Positions 48,833 to 60,333 of a DNA stretch of 64,000 nucleotides are shown one piece after another. The number at the start of each line of letters is the position of its first letter. The first letter of the stretch is position 1. This stretch comes from Saccharina japonica (Eukaryota; Sar; Phaeophyceae; Laminariales; Laminariaceae): the NCBI GenBank assembly GCA_008828725.1, contig MEHQ01001459.1, forward strand, positions 186,001 to 250,000. Direction: 5' to 3'. Position numbers and translations under genes: made by a program. The notes below the pieces were generated by a model. It had not been told where the DNA came from, did no database searches, and saw only the letters and a program-made list of their open reading frames with translations.

Positions 48833-48976
48833 TAGTTGAACGAGGAGAAAGCAAGTTGCCCCGTGTGGAAAATTATTTGTTTAACGTATAAATTGTTTTA
48901 GATCAGTACAAAATACAAAAATACGTCAAACAAATAATTTTTCACTCGGGGCAATTTTATTTCTCCTCGTACAACT
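48833..48976. mobile_element. short MITE-like element
   Basis: About 144 bp with imperfect inverted ends of about 50 bp: TAGTTGAACGAGGAGAAA and its complement, then TTGCCCCG and AAAATTATTTGTTT on both sides. A related fragment (ATTGCCCCGCGTGAAAAC) lies inside the hairpin at about 48,600. Confidence 0.7.
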
Positions 48977-49744
48977 ACGTACAGCGTATCGACACGCTCC
49001 TACCAATCAGTTCGTACGACGTCAGACCTTCAAACTCGACTCTCGACATAAATTCAAGCTACGGTCAACCCGCTTCGTGTTGGGTAAGGCCAGCGCATGC
49101 AAACGACGGCTTCGAAATGATCGTTTATACTTGCTTGAGAGATGTTGCTCTCGTTGCGGTATGCACTTAAATTTCACATCTAAACCAGGAAAAAAATAAC
49201 TGTGTTTCGACATCGGAGAGAGGTCTGGAGAGATCGAGATTTTGAAAGGAGATACATCAGGAGACCGCACGCCTGTGTGGTCTCGACACCAGCCACAACC
49301 TACGAGTTGCTCTTTTTTTTGGCTACTCGTACAGTAGTACAGGTATTATACACCGTGGTGCATTTTTGTTTCCTACAAGTTTGCTACAAAACAAATGGAA
49401 TAAAAGGCCCAAAGTCAACGCCTTCGTTTGTGGCTGTCGTATAAAACAGCAGTACCACGTAGCAATGTAGGAGGTACTGCTGTACGTACATATTTTACCA
49501 GCAGGCGGCAGCATCATAAAAAACATATCGAGAGTTCGTACTTGAATGTTGTATACTTTAATTTCCTTCTTCGCCTACACGCTTTGTCCGTACTCCTCGG
49601 TGTTAGGTGAAGATTGATCCATCAGCCTAGTTGCTTCTGTCGTGTTTACTGTTGTTGTTGTTGATGCTCTGCTGCGGTCGAGGTAACCCGTATTCCTTGC
49701 GTCGCCCTTACTATTACCACTCCGTAGGAAAGCCTTGTATATAT

Positions 49745-49800
49745 ATACAAGGGCTCCGCTTCGCGGGCGGCTGACGCCGCCCGCTACGCTCGCGCAAGGA
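49745..49800. repeat. GC-rich palindrome
   Basis: GGGCGGC-TGAC-GCCGCCC sits between CTCCGCTTCGCG and CGCTACGCTCGCG, forming a stack of small hairpins in an otherwise AT-rich interval. It resembles the clusters at 31.2-31.9 kb. Confidence 0.8.
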
Positions 49801-50223
49801 AAGGGGTACAGAAGAGGCCCCCATGATGTAGTGCAGGCACCGCGACTTGAAAATGCCAAGAGGTTCATGGTGCAGCAAAGAAACGGCGGACATGCATGCA
49901 AAACATGCTCGGGGTGCACAATAGCTCCATGCTCCAGGACGACAAAGCTGTACGTTCGAAAGAGAAAGCACAGCAACACGGCTCACGGCACGGCGCTGCG
50001 CTGTCTGCTGTGGGTGTGTGAGTTGTGCATTTTTCGTGAGTATGTGTGGTAGTACAACACTATTATTAATATTACGAGTACGACGTACTTCGTACTTTGT
50101 ACGAGTATACCTGGTATACTTTATTGTATGAAAGAGAAAACGCACAACACCAGCACGGTCGCCAAGTTGTGAAGAATGCAAAACAAAAAAATCCACAAAA
50201 CTGAGAAAGACGTATGATACATA

Positions 50224-50340
50224 CGTACTCGTACTCGTACTCGACTCGTACTCGACTCGTACTCGACTCGTACTCGTACTCGACTAGTTATCGTACTCGA
50301 CTCGTACTCGTACTCGTATTATACTCGAACTCGTATTCGT
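50224..50340. repeat. (ACTCGT)n-type microsatellite
   Basis: About 115 bases built from CGTACT, CGACT and CTCGTA words, slightly scrambled. Short outliers occur to 50,420. Confidence 0.9.
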
Positions 50341-51199
50341 ACTCGAACAAAAACGGCAAGCAACAACAGCAGTAACAGCAGTAGCACTTCGAATGACATA
50401 CGAACTCGTACTCGTATCGTGATCGCGCCGCTTAAAAAACAAAAAAGTTAAAACGACTGCTGTCGCGTTCTGCCACCCTCGACGCTTCCAGCCACCCCGC
50501 GATCACCTCGCCATCGATTCGGCCCGGGTCGAGCTTTACTACCTCTCTGCCCCAGTGAGCCCCGTGGCCCGCATCGCGTGAAGCCCGGTGCTCACCGTGG
50601 CCCTCGTTCGCCCGCTCGAGCATGATGGTGTTCAAACCGCCTTGCTGTCACTCTCTGATTAAAAAAATTGGTGTGTGTTCCGAAAAATAAGCACCGCTTG
50701 AATGTTCTTTTACACTTATAAACGACCTTTATAATTATGACATACTGGATTGATACAGCAAGCAGCAACGCAGACAAAGACCCTTCATGCTTCCCTCGTG
50801 TCTCGATGGACACGCCACGCCTAGCCACGAAAAAGGCGACCGCGCTCCTTCCGTCCCCCCCTCTACTGGCCAGCGCCCTCCCATAGCGGCGATGGTGCCG
50901 GGCTCGCCCGCGCTGCCGCACTCTCTGGGCACCCGCACGAACCCAAAACTGAAAGAGGAAGAAGCCTCTCGCAACTAAAGTATATACCGGAACAAAGAGA
51001 GGAAGGAGCAAGTAATGAAAGGAGGCGGTGTTCGAAGTGGGAGCTCTGAGAGGCGAGGGATGAGGGATCCCTGCGGGAGATATTAGTAAGTATGTCTATA
51101 TACGTACTCTGTTGCTGTTGAGTTTTTTGCGGATTATACTATGGTTTTAGAAGCTAAGGAAGCTGCGGTGCTGATGCTGTTTGTGCTTGCTTATGCTTC

Positions 51200-51980
51200 T
51201 GCTCGTACTATACCTCCCTACGAGAACATATACTCTGCTGTTGTCGGTGTGGCCGATACTCCACCTCACTACGAGTACATGTACAAGCTCTGTTATTGTT
51301 GTTGTTGTTGTTGTTGTTGTTGTCGTTGAGTTAGATACCGATGCTGCTGCCACCACACGACGCTGGTCGTGTTTGCCCGTACTTCACGTCCCTACGAGTA
51401 CAGATGCTCTGTTGTAGCCTTTCGCATGGCTCGTCGCGACCATTAGTCCGCATTAACCAGGAAACAACAGACCAGAAAAATGCGCACGCCATCAAAATGA
51501 ACCAGCAAGGTATTTTTGCGTTATTTGTTTCTAGTTTTTTACCTCCCTACCAGTACTACAGTACGTACTCTGTTGTTGTTAATGTTTTTCGAATGGCGAC
51601 TATTAGCCCGTACTCACGACGAAACAACCAGCCTGAAAACGCGCGCACGTCGTCAACACGAAAACAAGCGGACGCCATCAACGTAAGCAAATATTTGTTT
51701 TTTCTTCTTTACATTTACCCCACCTACCGCACGAGTATATACACTCTGTTGTTGTTTTTATTTTTTAAGAAAAGCGTCAGCTGTGAGTACGGCCGTTCGA
51801 GTGGTTAAAACTCGAATTGTCACGTTATTTACCTTCCTGCTAGTGCTGCTCTATTCATGTTTTTTCGAATTGACAACTATTAGCCCGCATTTTGGAGGAA
51901 ACTACCGACCAGAAAAAGCGCGCACGTCAACATGAAAAGAAGCGCACGCCATCAACATAAACAAGTAATTTTTGTTCTTT
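51200..51980 (+). repeat. degenerate tandem modules
   Basis: At least three units alternate a piece with CCTCCCTACGAGTAC...CTCTGTTGTTGTT (51,207; 51,385; 51,540; 51,720) and a piece with ATTAGCCCGCA...CCAGAAAAAGCGCGCACG (51,440; 51,601; 51,876). A (TTG)n run sits at 51,296-51,323. The phrase AAGCGTCAGCTGTGAGTA (51,772) also occurs at 48,318. Noncoding. Confidence 0.65.
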
Positions 51981-53902
51981 CTTTGTGAGGCGTTAAGATG
52001 GGTTGCCGTTACGCCTTGGCAATGATTTATGTATAATTTGGGATGTGCTGCTTTATCTGGCGCTCTACTGTAAATGGTATCAGGTACGTGTGTTTAAAAA
52101 TGTCGTTTAGCGCACACGGCAGGGCGGCTGATGGTGGTACTCCCCGGCTTCCAACGTTTCTACGAAAACTGGGAGGTCTCATTGTGTGACTAGCTAGGCA
52201 TTGCAGTGCTGAGACGTTTCACGATGTCTCGTGTCTTGTCGATGTGTGTATGGCCGCCCTTTCGTGGTGCAGTCGGCGACTAAAAGTGAGATACCACCCG
52301 GGCTTTGATGCAACGTAAATGTCCGTACATATCTGAGGATGGAGCGTGACGATAGGATGAAGCTCTCTTTTGTGTGGTTTGTATGGTGGACACTCTTACC
52401 AACAAGCTTTATTTGCTCATATGGTATCATATGTGTTTGGTGTGGATTTTGCAATACGGTAGCCATGATTGCAACTAGCGGACGCGTTCTACAGCGACGT
52501 ATAGCCCGTGAAGCTTTTGCTTCCAACATTTTCCACACCACGTAGCTAGACATGTTTCTCGGGGTATACATAACCGATCGAATGTTCAAAAGTACCTCTA
52601 AAACGCTTGTTCTTCCGCGCAGGTATTTCTGGAAGAAACAAAAATGACAAATATTCTCCGCATCTTAACTTTCAAATAACCATAAACAATTTTAAATACA
52701 TATATTTCAATAATACGAAGAGTATAATCACTGGACCATTTGGACAACGGATTTCAACAGCTCTAAGGGGTTCTGCAGGTGATCTGACATTCCGATTTTT
52801 TTATAGAAAACGAAAACTGGAGAAAAAACAAGCAAACAACTGAACCCGGAACCTCAATTATATTTCAATCGTACGAGATTTCCATCCAACAGATGTAGAC
52901 ATAGAGGTCGCCAAACGATTCATTTCATCGAGCTACAGGTCATCCGCTCTTCTTATAGTTTTTTCATTGCAACGATATTTCTCAAAATAATCACTGTTTC
53001 GTTGAAAAGCGTTGATTTGGCTATGACTTTGCCCTCGACAACCTGGAATCAATACTTGATGTTAGAGTGGCCGCAAAAAAAAAACTGCTGAAACAATATT
53101 TGTTCGCTCAGCCCTGGCGAGCATGAGACTGGCTGTGGTCAGCGTTTCTTGAAATTCTTCGTATTTCGAAAGTTATTAGCCGAAAACAGACTGGACAAAC
53201 TGTACTGCACGGACGACATACATTTATTTGAAGAACACAGTATGCTTCTCCGTGACAAGCCAACGCTGATGTACCAATTATACGTTAATAGCCGACACAT
53301 GATCACAACGTCATAGGCTTGAATTCCAGACTGAAATATTACCAATTTCCTGAATTTTCAAGTCAGCATTGGTGCTGAACTCGGCAAGTATATCGGAGTT
53401 AAAGTTCAGCAGGTGCAAGCGGGTCGATGGAAATAAGAGTTAGTATACGGGCGCAGAATGATCCTACCTGCACTTCTGGGCCCTCACGCTGCGCGTAGAC
53501 GGGATTGTTGATAACAACACAAGAAAAGTGTGTTTTTTTGTCGCTGTCAAGGTGTCCCGAGAGGATTCATAGTCAGTCACATAATTCACACACCCGGGGT
53601 AACATAGCAGGTTCTCCTCTACCGTATACAATACTTACGGTTCAAGCCTAGTTTTGTTTGTTGTATCGCGGGATAACTTCAGCCTTTCCTTTGTCGCCGA
53701 CTCGCTGCCAATGAATCCCGAAAGGGTTCATAGTAATATATACCATGGTAAATATAAAAGTTAAATACTATAATATACATTATAAATGAATACGTATGAA
53801 TATATATATATATATATTTAACACCTCGGAAAACGTAACACTCGGATAACACTTATCTACGTTATGGGGCCTAACGCAGGGACTTGGCAACGTACTAACA
53901 TA
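51981..53902. other. unassigned AT-rich interval
   Basis: No gene or element boundary is recognised. Short open frames at 52,194-52,589 (-) and 52,339-52,545 (+) have no domain. An (AT)n run lies at about 53,799-53,818. Confidence 0.4.
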
Positions 53903-54030
53903 GTGTTAACACTGGAGGGGCAATCACGGTAACGCGGTAACACAGTGTTAACACTGGAGGGGCAATCACGGTAACGCGGTAACACAGTGTTAACACTGGA
54001 GGGGAAATCACGGTAACGCTGTAACACAGT
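53903..54030 (+). repeat. 42-bp tandem repeat, three units
   Basis: Three successive units start GTGTTAACACTGGAGGGG at 53,903, 53,945 and 53,987, with a partial fourth at 54,029. The units are identical or differ by one or two bases. Each contains GTGTTAACAC, a perfect palindrome. Confidence 0.95.
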
Positions 54031-55040
54031 GTTAACTGGAAACCCACGAACGTGTGCACGCCTTAACGTTATGTTACACCGTGATCCGTCCTTTAACTAA
54101 CACTTTAACATCATAGTGTTACGCTCTGCTCTGACCCAACACGTACGTTATCAGTCTAATGTGAGGAGGCTAGGTATAAGGGGACAGGGTATCCCTAGCC
54201 AGGTCAGCCTATGGAACGGGTACTCGTTGGTACTCACGTGTGTTGTTTGCGTAGAGACAGAAGAAGAGCAGGTTGGTTTATTCCGTTTGCGTGATGAATG
54301 ACTGAAAGCCGGGGAGAGAGAATACCTGGGAAGGGAACCCCTGGTTCCCATGTAAGATACCGCCTTCCAAGTACTACCAATACGATTATTATACCTGATA
54401 CCAGGTATTTGCCAAACGTTTCCATATCATACCAGCAGTACTATAACACTAGCCCACTCTGATGAGCCGTATACGCAGAAATATGAGAAATTCGTGGAAA
54501 CCCCGATTCCACGAACTAAAACATGAGTCGAAGATGCGGCTCCTCAAAACCCACTCTCAAACCTCTGAACGGCAAGGCTACGAAGCCGAGCAAGGAACGT
54601 CAAAAAGAAGAAACGTTGGAACCGAAAATCCTGCAGTCATTGTACATTAACTGCCCCCCCGGCTCGAGAGCGGGGGCTTGGTAGAACTGATAAGACTGAA
54701 ACTAGACACTTAAAAACTTCCCCGAAACCCGGCCCAAAACATCCAGAAAGCGTGTCCTGAGCCACAAATTAGTGGCTCGATTATCCAGACCCGCACCGCA
54801 TTGAGCGGGGGGGGTCGGCAGGACGAATTACGCTAAAACTAACCCCAAATCTGCCCCAGAAAAATATCAGAACGCGGTAGGCGATACTGAGAAGAAAAAC
54901 AGTCCGAACCGAAAACTCGGAAAACGTCGCAAATACAAACTACAAAGAGGTTCCGCCCCAATCCCCTGAAACAACATGAGAAAAGAATCGAGCGCAGCGG
55001 CGACGCTAAAAATTCAGCTGTCCACTGCTGCGCCTCGTGA
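54031..55040. other. 3' flank of the minus-strand Ty3 copy
   Basis: No gene. If an LTR is present it should start here, but no second copy exists in the window to prove it. On the minus strand a G run (complement of 54,654-54,660) next to a CCCCCG...CGGGGG hairpin is a possible polypurine tract. Confidence 0.3.
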
Positions 55041-55262
55041 TTAATCTACGTTACGCTGAACCCCCCGCGTAGACGCGCTAGCTAAGTGTACTTGTAGACA
55101 CCAAGAACCTCGTACATCTCCTGTTGAAGTCGTGTAGCGCGCCGGAGAAAGAGGAAGCTTGATCGGTCCTGGGTCACCCAAAAATCGAAGGAAGTAAACT
55201 CCGTGCGTTGGTGTAGTCGGGCTGATTTTCCCGAGCCACCACAGACCGTCGTCGCCCTTGTA
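55041..55262 (-). pseudogene. Tudor/SH3-like tail of the Ty3 polyprotein
   Basis: Directly after an in-frame TAG (55,263-55,265) the integrase frame stays open for 73 codons to a TAA at 55,041. It reads KGDDGLWWLGKI, GVYFLRFLGDPGPIKLPL and GSWCLQVHLASA. The double Trp and alternating beta-like pattern resemble Tudor or other SH3-barrel modules that bind modified histone tails (resemblance only). The continuing frame indicates that the ancestral protein read through here and that the stop is a late nonsense change. Confidence 0.55.
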
Positions 55263-57263
55263 CTAGGAGTGGGCCCCGTTGGGAAGTACGGTGACACTGT
55301 ACCGGCGAAGCCATTCGGCATGCGGTACGCAACCATAGCCGGGGGCCAGGAACCGTTCGCCGTTACTCCGAGAAAGCTCCCGTTGGGCAGCGCCAATCCT
55401 CATTCGACGGTACAGGCGGTTGGTTTGGCGGTGCTGGTTTGGGGTGCCGGCCCAGTATTGCAAACTTTCCCGGCGAGAGAGTCGGAGATCCATTTCCCGT
55501 TCCCAAGACGGGCGAGACAGTCCCGTCCAGTGCGTCTCGTACATCACCGCGATGACGCCACCTCTGCCCCGAACCGACTGGTGTCCCGTAATTTTCTCCA
55601 CTTCGAGACGTTGGAGAGGAGTGGAAACGTCGTCCTCGGTGACGTGGTAAGGGGGGGATTTCTTGGAGAAGTTGTTGAGGACGTATTGCGTCAATCCCGC
55701 AGGCAAATACTTTGGCATGTCGCCGTGGTCGTGGGGGTTTGCACAGGGCTTGCAGCGCTGTACCGACACACGCTTGCGAGCATCAGCGCCGGGCATGTCG
55801 GAGGGCAGGTCCAGATATACGAGCTTAGCCCCGAGAGGGGGTTTGTCTGGGGTTTTCGCGGAGGAGCAGGGTCCGACTGCAAGGACTTTGTAGGGCCCCG
55901 TCCAATTCAGCGACAGCTTGGCCTTGAGGACCTTCGCGTCCGTGTCTGTCTTGGCCCCCTGACGAATGGTGGCTGCCGTATTGTACACCCACGCCCATCC
56001 GCCAGTGACGAATTTACGGACCGGACGCAAGGCATCGGAGAGGTCGGAGTTGCGCCGGTTCACGCGAGCAACCGTGAGGGCGTGGGGTTCGCGAACGATG
56101 TCGTACGCGCGTTGCTGGCGGTCCGTCGCCAAGTCGCAGTACGCGAGGTGGTCGCGGGCCAAACTCTGGTGGCCGGCGACGCCTGCGCGCTCAAAAATCG
56201 TGAGAGGAAGGCGAGGGAGCCGACCCATGTGGACCTCGTTGGGAGCCAAACCCGTGGCGGCGCTGACCGAATTGTTGTACGCAAATTCGACGTGGGGGAG
56301 CTGTTCATCCCAGTTGTTCTGGAGCTCGTTGACGACCATCGCCAACATCTGCGCCATCGTGTGGTTCACACGTTCCACCCCACCATTGCCGTTAGGGTGG
56401 TAGGAGCTCGTGGCGATTTTTCGAACTCCGAGAAGCTGATAGACGACGTGCGAAAGCTTCGAGCAGAACTGGAGGCCGTTGTCCGAGAGTATGCTGCGGG
56501 GGCATCCCCAGAGGGGGATATACTTGTTGATGAGGATGTTGGCCGTGCCCTCAGCGGTGAATTCGGCGGCGGTGACGGCGAACATGTCGGCGCGGCGACT
56601 GAAGCGGTCAGTGAAGAGCAAGATGTAAGTGTTGCCTCGGGGCGTGGTCGGAAGGGGGCCGAAGTAGTCGACGCTGACAGCGATGCCGGGCCCTTCAGGC
56701 AGGGGCATCGATATGACGGGCCATCGGACCGTCAGCCGCGAGGTTTTGCGTGCTTGGCACTTCAAGCAGTGGCGTAGCCACCACCTGGTGCAGATGTTCA
56801 TACCGATCCACCAGTAGAAACGTTCGAGCATACGCAGGGTGCGTGCGGTCCCTAAGTGGCAGGAAGCTGTGGAATGACAGGCCTGCATGACCCAGGGGCG
56901 CATGAGCAGCGGTACGTAAATGCGCAGGGGCTCGTCGTTCAACAAGCAGGCTGCTCGGCCCACCGAGCGCGTGGCGTCAGGCGCTGAGGGTGGAGTCGGC
57001 CGTCGAACAAGAAGGACAAGCCCGTCGTCGGTTGTGTGGAGTTGTCCTTTGCCAGCCAGCTCCTGCACCTCCGAGAAGGAAGGGCGTTGGTGTGAGGGAA
57101 AGCTGGACAAAAAGTCGTCTGGCAAGGCGTCCGGCCGGCCGAGAATGATGTAGCGTATGGCGGCGTGGCACGCGGGCTCGGCCTGTTGCTCCCGGGCCCA
57201 GTCGGCTTGCGAATAGCGCGCGGCGGAATCTTCCCTGTGGAGTGATCGTCGGGAGAGGAGCAT
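55263..57263 (-). pseudogene. Ty3/gypsy integrase with chromodomain
   Basis: A 666-codon frame. Residues about 130-169 form the HHCC zinc site (H130, H136, C166, C169). The catalytic core has D199 (SVDYFG), D261 (LSDNGLQF) and E297 (GGVERVN), i.e. the D,D-35-E spacing. Residues about 453-464 (NWTGPYKVLAVG) are the GPY/F module. Residues about 553-610 (EVEKITGHQS...YETHWTG...SWERE) are a chromodomain of the chromovirus type, which directs integration to modified chromatin in known families. The catalytic residues are intact, but the frame is disconnected from RNase H upstream and ends at a TAG. The 524-codon frame on the opposite strand is a GC-driven shadow. Confidence 0.92.
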
Positions 57264-58551
57264 GCTGGGCGAACGTTGTCACCTCAGCGGGTGCTTCTGC
57301 AGAGCCCGTGCCGCCCTCTACGGGTACGGCAAAAACCGAAGCGAAAGCGGTGTTGGCGGCAGGCGAAAATTCCCCACGGGCCGGACGGCTATCGACGGTG
57401 GCGACGGAAGCAGATACACGAGCGACGAATCTCCCCGAAGGAGCAGAGAGGTCGTCAATCTTCATACGTGGCCCGTGTGTTCGAAAATCGCGAAAATCGG
57501 AGGAGGTGAAGGGTAGCCCACTCAAAACCCCACTATGGGGCTCAGGCACCAGCCCACCCAAGCCGACGCCAGGGGTTGGCGAAGAGCAGGTGACGAGCCC
57601 GCAGGCTCGGATGAGGAATATGTCATCGTCCTCGGCAGGGGTGAGGCTGCAAGACCCACTGCGGTCGTGTTCCGTGGCTGGTTCCGGCAAGCGGGACAGA
57701 AAGTCAGCATTTCCGTTGGCGCTGCCTTTGCGGTACTTGAGTATGAAGTCGAACGCGGTGAGGAACTCAAGCCATCGCTGTACGCGAGGGTTGTGGTCTC
57801 CTACCTTGCCGATGCTCTCGAGAGCCTTGTGGTCCGAAAAAATGAGGAACTTCATACCCCACAGGTAGCCTCTAAGTCGCTTGATGGCCCAGACGATGCT
57901 GCCCGCTTCCAAGTCCAGAGGTGTCCAGTGTCTCTCGGAGTCAAGGGTGCCCCGGCTGATGTAGGCGATGGGTCGCACAGAGCCGTCAGGCTGTTCTTGT
58001 TTGAGAGCGGCACCAAAACCGTCGATGTTGGCATCACAGTATATATGGAAGGGGCGGGAGCCGTCGGCTACAGCCTCCCAGTCGGGGAAGACCAAAATCG
58101 GGGGGGTGGCGAGTTCAGCGAGAACCTCACGTACGATGACCTCCATCGGTGGCGTGAAGACGAACTTGACCCCCTTCCGAAGGAGGGTGGTGATCGGTCG
58201 GGTTCGCTTCGACAGGCCAGGCAGGAATTTGCGATAGTACCTTATTCCGCCCATCAGGGCGCGGACCTGCTTGATGTTCCGGGGCATGGGCATTTTCGTC
58301 AAGGCTGACACTTTGTCTGCGTTTGGACGCACGCCCGCGGGCGAGATGGGGTGGTCCAGAAAATCAGTATCCGTAGCACTCAGGCGTGCTTTGGAGGGGA
58401 AGAACTTGAGGTTATGCTTGCGCAGCCGCTCGAAGAGAGCCCGTATCGTCTTGACGTGGGACACGGGGTTGGAGTCGAAGACAATCACGTCGTCGAGGTA
58501 GGCCGCCACTTGCCCTAATCTCTTGATAACTTCGTTGATCACTTTGACGAA
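57231..58551 (-). pseudogene. Ty3/gypsy reverse transcriptase C-terminal half and RNase H
   Basis: The frame (ATG at 58,542) starts at the palm motif YLDD (residues 15-18 of the open frame), followed by the thumb and connection (LMGGIRYYRKFLPGLSKRT). RNase H acidic residues are all present: D170 (IYCDAN), E212 (LDLEAG), D237 (FSDHKAL) and D280 (GNADFLSR). A long Ser/Pro-rich linker follows. A TGA at 58,552-58,554 separates it from the RT N-terminal half in the same frame. At the other end, near 57,230, the coding frame moves by one to the integrase frame. Confidence 0.9.
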
Positions 58552-58554
58552 TCA

Positions 58555-59265
58555 GCCCGGCGAAGCACTGCTGCCTTGGGGCATGACGAGCCTCTCATAG
58601 AGGCCCGTGGGAGTGCAAAAAGCTGTAAGAAGAACGGTGTCCTTGTGCGCGGTGATCTGGTGGAACGAAGAAACCAAATCAAATAGGGAGAACACCCGGC
58701 CTTTCCCCAAAGAGTCGAGGACTTGATCCACACGGAGGACGGGCAGCTGGCTGAGGGTGCTGATCTGGTTGAGCTTTTTGTAGTTGACAGTGATCCGAAC
58801 GCCTCCAGTCTTCTTCGGGATGACCACCAGCGGGCTCGAATACGGAGAAGTTGAGTGCTGAATCAGCCCTGCCGCAAGGTACTGATTTAGAGTGGCTTCC
58901 ACTTCCTTGTCCATGATGGGATTTGTGCGGTGTGGTCTGGACGTGACCGGCGCGGTACCTTCCGGGACCGCCATCACGGCAGGCATCAGGGAGCAGGAAC
59001 CAAAATCCGTCTTGGACTTGGAGAAAACGTGAGGAAATTCGCACAGGACGCCCCCCAGCTTCTCGATGGCTGCCGGGGTCCAGTCTGGGCCGTGAAGATC
59101 AAAGGCTACTGCTCGCAGATGCTGAGGGAGGCGCGCCCAGACGCGCAGGAACGAACACCGCTGTTCAAGTGTCAAGCGTTCAAGCAGGGCCGGCGACGGC
59201 GAGGCCGGGGGTTTCACTGGCGCGGAGGGTGGCGCCGTTACAGCAGAGACCGGAGACACCTCAGG
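58555..59265 (-). pseudogene. Ty3/gypsy reverse transcriptase N-terminal half
   Basis: Within 235 codons: the fingers motif SSPLVVIPKKTGGVR, catalytic motif A FDLVSSFHQI (first catalytic Asp about residue 194) and LTAFCTPTGLYERLVMPQG. Flanking stops in the same frame are a TAA at 59,266-59,268, where the other copy reads a Leu codon (TTA), and the TGA at 58,552-58,554. Both look like single-base nonsense changes in what was one continuous frame. Confidence 0.9.
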
Positions 59266-59268
59266 TTA

Positions 59269-59841
59269 CGCTGGGGGGTGCTGCAGAGCACCCAATGGGA
59301 CGCTCATGAGTGGAGCGTGGGCGACACCGAGGAGGTCGCCAGGCTCAAGATCTGCAACCCCAACGAGGGGGAGAACTTGTCGTCCGGAGGTGACAAAGTG
59401 CTCCTCAACTGGGGGGAAATCGGGCTGGGGCAACATATCGACCAGGTAGTGCCCAGTGAGCGCCGGGGATCCATTGCTGCGTACCAAGTTGACTGCAAGT
59501 AGCTGTGGTTCATCGGACAGGGCGGCGCCCGTTGCGCCGTCGTAGCGGAGGTGGAAGCCTCCACCTGAAGCGACGGGGTCTATGGCGTAAGCCGGTACGC
59601 CTGTCGAAGCGTGGTGAACAAGCTCCAGCTCACCGAAAACTCGGAGATCCGACTCGCCGGGCGGCAAAGAGCGGTAGGAGCGGCGATTAAAACGCATCCA
59701 GCTGTCGCGGCCTAGCAGCACCGCGTGCCGCATCACCGAAGGGGGAACCGCACAGGCCCAAACTGCGAGGGAGCACGTAGGCTCATCTGTTCGGAAAAAC
59801 TGGACGCTCAGACGTATGCTGGTCGAAGTTTGGAGGGGGGG
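59269..59841 (-). pseudogene. retropepsin C-terminal part and linker
   Basis: Contains HAVLLGRDSWMRF, the LLGRD strand that closes retroviral-type aspartic proteases, then a linker rich in Pro and acidic residues leading to the RT. It is in a different frame from the DTGS part. The switch is at a run of seven C (59,835-59,841 on the plus strand as G), whereas the plus-strand copy has six at this place. Confidence 0.8.
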
Positions 59842-60287
59842 CCCATTCGCCAAACCCTCCCCAAGATCGCGAGCCGCCTTTCTGCTCGCACGCGGGCGAC
59901 GCCGCCCCAACGGAGAGCATGCGGTCCAGTTCGTCGCGCCTGAAGAAGGTTTGTGGGGAGCCGGTGTCAAGAAGAGCGACGCAACCAAAAGGCGCGAGAG
60001 CGCCTGCTCCATTGTGGATCGCGATTTTGGTGGTAAAAGATGCGTCATCGAGGGTATTGGTGCCCCCGACGAGGCACGGCCCTTGTTCTGACAGCGAGAG
60101 GGAGGGGTCAACCCCAGGTGAGATTGCCAAGACCTCGGAGCTGTGGTCGGCTGGCGCGTCAGAAAAGTAGGTCGAAAACTCCGGAGGAGGACCTGGGCAA
60201 GCGCGGGCCATCGCCAACGGGCATGGCGGCGCTGGAGAGATTTCATGGGTTCCGTCGGGCGAGGAGGGAGTGCAAAATTGATGAGAG
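59842..60287 (-). pseudogene. retropepsin N-terminal part (DTGS)
   Basis: The frame includes ALLDTGSPQTFFRRDELDRM, the catalytic loop of an aspartic protease, preceded by a Ser/Pro-rich stretch. Homology with the other copy stops at 60,287, so this copy is truncated: nothing equivalent to the NADAR domain or to Gag precedes it. Confidence 0.85.
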
Positions 60288-60333
60288 CCCCCTGCCCCCC
60301 TTGGTTCCAGAGAGAGACCATCGGGCGCAGTAA

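Larger units (their letters stand above)
48977..51199. other. noncoding interval
   Basis: No gene is recognised. It holds the GC-rich palindrome at 49.75 kb and the ACTCGT microsatellite at 50.2 kb (listed separately). A 139-codon minus-strand frame at 50,592-51,011 and its neighbours show no domain. Confidence 0.4.

Noticed and set aside
50224..50420. CRISPR-like or telomeric array
   Set aside because: Simple ACTCGT-type microsatellite with no spacers and no telomere consensus.
55203..56777. 524-codon plus-strand open frame
   Set aside because: It lies fully antisense to the integrase, has no recognisable domain and is explained by GC-rich codon structure on the other strand.
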